From: Treponema sp.
Lineage (GTDB): Bacteria; Spirochaetota; Spirochaetia; Treponematales; Rectinemataceae
Assembly: GCA_017849315.1 (NCBI GenBank)
Contig: JAFIHQ010000006.1
Location: forward strand, 1-15,061
Direction of reading: 5' to 3'
DNA: 15,061 bases
Part shown: positions 13,565 through 15,061 of the stretch, piece after piece
Numbering within the stretch: the stretch's first letter is position 1
Layout of the letters: every line of letters starts with the position of its first letter
Notes under the pieces: generated by a model
What the model was told of the DNA's origin: nothing
What the model saw: only the letters and a program-made list of their open reading frames with translations
The model's database searches: none
Translations under genes and position numbers: made by a program

Positions 13565-14146
13565 ATGGTAAAATCCGGTAAGAATCGAAAAAGTCGCCTG
13601 AACGGGGCGTTCGTAGCACTATTTCTGACCCTGATGTTTTGTACCGTCGCAGGGATTCATGCAGCGACTGTGCGCCCCTGGTATGCAGCCAGCTTCGAAA
13701 AGCTCGGTTTTTCGGTTTTCGATCCTCCCATGACCATGAAGGATTTTCTCGTCGTCAATTTGAACGGCGCGAGCAAAACCCGTGCCAGTGCCAAGGGCAA
13801 TATCGTGCTCCTTAACTTCTGGGCTACCTGGTGTCCGCCATGTAAGGCAGAAATGCCGAGTATTGAGGCGCTTTCCGCCAAAATGAAGGGCAAAAAGTTC
13901 GAGATTATCGCGGTAAACGTTGGCGACAGTGCCGCCGAGGTAAAAGACTTTCTAAAACAGAACAAATACACCTTCCCGATTTACCTCGACACGCAGAATA
14001 AGCTCTTGGCAACTTATGCAAGCCAGGGCATTCCGACTACCTATGTGCTGGACAAACAGGGCCGCTTCATTGCCGGAGTGGTGGGTGGAATAGACTATAG
14101 CAGGCCGGAGGTGGTTAGCCTCCTTACCAAACTGGCCGAAGAATGA
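13565..14146 (+). CDS. TlpA/ResA-like periplasmic thiol-disulfide oxidoreductase
   Basis: The 193-residue protein has an N-terminal signal peptide (basic start, hydrophobic 14-30, likely cleavage near GIHA-A at 33-34) or uncleaved anchor. The thioredoxin fold has the active site WCPPC (C90, C93) within LLNFWATWCPPCKAEMP and cis-proline P157 in GIPTTYVLD. Such proteins reduce disulfides outside the cytoplasm, for example in cytochrome c apoproteins or other exported thiol proteins, and are recharged by CcdA/DsbD. The start at 13565 has GGGGAG 5 nt upstream; the GTG at 13559 overlaps that site and is rejected. The stop overlaps the next start (ATGA). No cytochrome c genes are in view, so the target is unknown; redox repair or defence is possible. 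Confidence 0.92.
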   Translation: MVKSGKNRKSRLNGAFVALFLTLMFCTVAGIHAATVRPWYAASFEKLGFSVFDPPMTMKDFLVVNLNGASKTRASAKGNIVLLNFWATWCPPCKAEMPSIEALSAKMKGKKFEIIAVNVGDSAAEVKDFLKQNKYTFPIYLDTQNKLLATYASQGIPTTYVLDKQGRFIAGVVGGIDYSRPEVVSLLTKLAEE

Positions 14147-15061
14147 GCGCCCCCTCGATTCTGTCGGCTTTTGTGACGGGGCTCCTGTCGTTCCTTTCGC
14201 CCTGCGTTCTACCGCTTATTCCTGCATATATATCTTTCATATCAGGAATAAGCACTCGAGACCTTGGCGTCGAGAGCAAGAATAAGGAAACGCGCGGCAA
14301 AGTGATGCGCGCAGCATTAAGCTTCGTGCTCGGTTTTACGCTTGTTTTTGCGGTCATGGGTGTTGCGTTCTCAGGCGGGGCCAAAATGCTTCAGTCTGCG
14401 GGGCTCACCCGCATACTCGATATTGTTGGTGGTGTCCTGGTGATGCTTCTGGGTGTGAATTTGATTTTCGACTTCATCGGTTTTTTGCGCGTCGACAAAA
14501 GGGCGATCGCCCGTTTCTCAGGCAAAAAGATTTCCGGTGCCCTGGAGGCTCTCTTACTCGGTATGTCGTTTGCCGTAGGGTGGTCGCCCTGTATTGGACC
14601 GCTTCTGGCTTCAATTTTGTTTATGGCAGGGCAGAGTGGTTCTGCTTTGCAAGCCTTTGTGCTTTTGCTTTTTTACTCTGGCGGCCTGGGAATTCCATTC
14701 CTTCTCACAGGACTTTTCTTTGAAAAAGCAAAACCGATCATCCACTTTTTCAATCGCCACGCTTTGGCGGTTCGAATAATATCTGGGTCGATTCTGCTCG
14801 TAGAGGGCGCAAGCATGGCATTGGGGAGGCTAGGAAGCTTTCCTGCCAAGGTTGCCCAGCTCGGCTATCAGCTTAAGAAGTTCCAAGCAAGGGATACTGC
14901 CACGGCTTTTTGGATCGATCTCGGAATCCTAGGGCTGGTGCTGGTTTTGGCCTTGCGGCCGCTTTTCTTGAGGCTCAAGGCAAAGTCTACTGGAAATGCT
15001 CCATCGCCAGAGAAGGTACGGCTCGGCTTTGCTTCTGCCGGGGCTGCAGTGCTCGTTATTC
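14143..15061 (+). CDS. CcdA/DsbD-type membrane electron transporter, C-terminal end missing
   Basis: 306 codons are in the window and the frame is still open at the edge. The protein starts MSAPSILSAFVTGLLSFLSPC and has the two redox cysteines C21 (SFLSPCVLPL) and C150 (GWSPCIGPLL) in the membrane segments typical of CcdA. CcdA passes electrons from cytoplasmic thioredoxin to periplasmic thioredoxin-like proteins, which fits the coupled TlpA-like gene directly upstream (4-bp ATGA overlap). The usual CcdA ends near residue 230. Here the chain continues with a linker (235-255), an extra hydrophobic segment (256-276), a basic loop and the beginning of another hydrophobic stretch (from 294). The function of this extension cannot be judged from the part visible. 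Confidence 0.9.
   Translation, partial: MSAPSILSAFVTGLLSFLSPCVLPLIPAYISFISGISTRDLGVESKNKETRGKVMRAALSFVLGFTLVFAVMGVAFSGGAKMLQSAGLTRILDIVGGVLVMLLGVNLIFDFIGFLRVDKRAIARFSGKKISGALEALLLGMSFAVGWSPCIGPLLASILFMAGQSGSALQAFVLLLFYSGGLGIPFLLTGLFFEKAKPIIHFFNRHALAVRIISGSILLVEGASMALGRLGSFPAKVAQLGYQLKKFQARDTATAFWIDLGILGLVLVLALRPLFLRLKAKSTGNAPSPEKVRLGFASAGAAVLVI

Overview
The window looks like chromosomal sequence from a spirochaete of moderate GC content, probably a Treponema/Rectinema-like lineage. This placement is inferred from gene content: an XPB-type helicase, a phosphofructokinase of the trypanosome/plant/treponeme type, a TlpA-CcdA pair and lipoproteins. No rRNA or other marker is present to prove it. 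There is no tRNA, rRNA, CRISPR array, transposase or phage gene. Apart from the two genes cut by the window edges, every gene looks intact.

Layout. (1) 1-243, minus: the N-terminal end of a threonine aldolase. (2) 504-1334, plus: a Cof-type HAD phosphatase, convergent with a VanY/M15-type D,D-carboxypeptidase lipoprotein (1331-2221, minus); their stop codons share one CTAG. (3) 2348-4743, plus: a uracil-DNA-glycosylase-like protein, then a 6-phosphofructokinase. (4) 4784-10064, minus: a tight four-gene operon of XPB-like helicase, a 781-residue protein with an XPB-N-terminal-like and a WYL-like domain, a NYN nuclease with a LOTUS/OST-HTH-like C-terminus, and a GNAT acetyltransferase. (5) 10138-13395, minus: a ClpP-family peptidase, an endonuclease/exonuclease/phosphatase-family secreted protein and a GntP-type permease. 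(6) 13565-15061, plus: a TlpA-like thioredoxin translationally coupled to a CcdA-like membrane electron carrier that runs off the window.

The best candidate for an undescribed system is the helicase operon. It combines an XPB helicase, a companion repeating the XPB accessory fold with a ligand/DNA-sensing WYL-like domain, and a NYN nuclease with a LOTUS-like domain. This suggests a DNA-repair or nucleic-acid-surveillance module in which the NYN protein could be the helicase's nuclease.

Two patterns run across the window. First, three genes (at 504, 2221 and 10064) have no convincing Shine-Dalgarno sequence but carry a -10-like hexamer ending exactly 7 nt before the ATG, often with a fair -35. 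This predicts leaderless mRNAs beside conventional SD-led genes. Second, degenerate short tandem repeats occur many times. Between genes the units are 7 or 8 bp (8-mers often in 16-bp alternation). Inside genes the units are 9, 12 or 18 bp, codon-aligned, and lie in linkers or loops, giving PEx, xxQT and SxxSxx peptide repeats. This looks like one repeat-generating process filtered by the reading frame.
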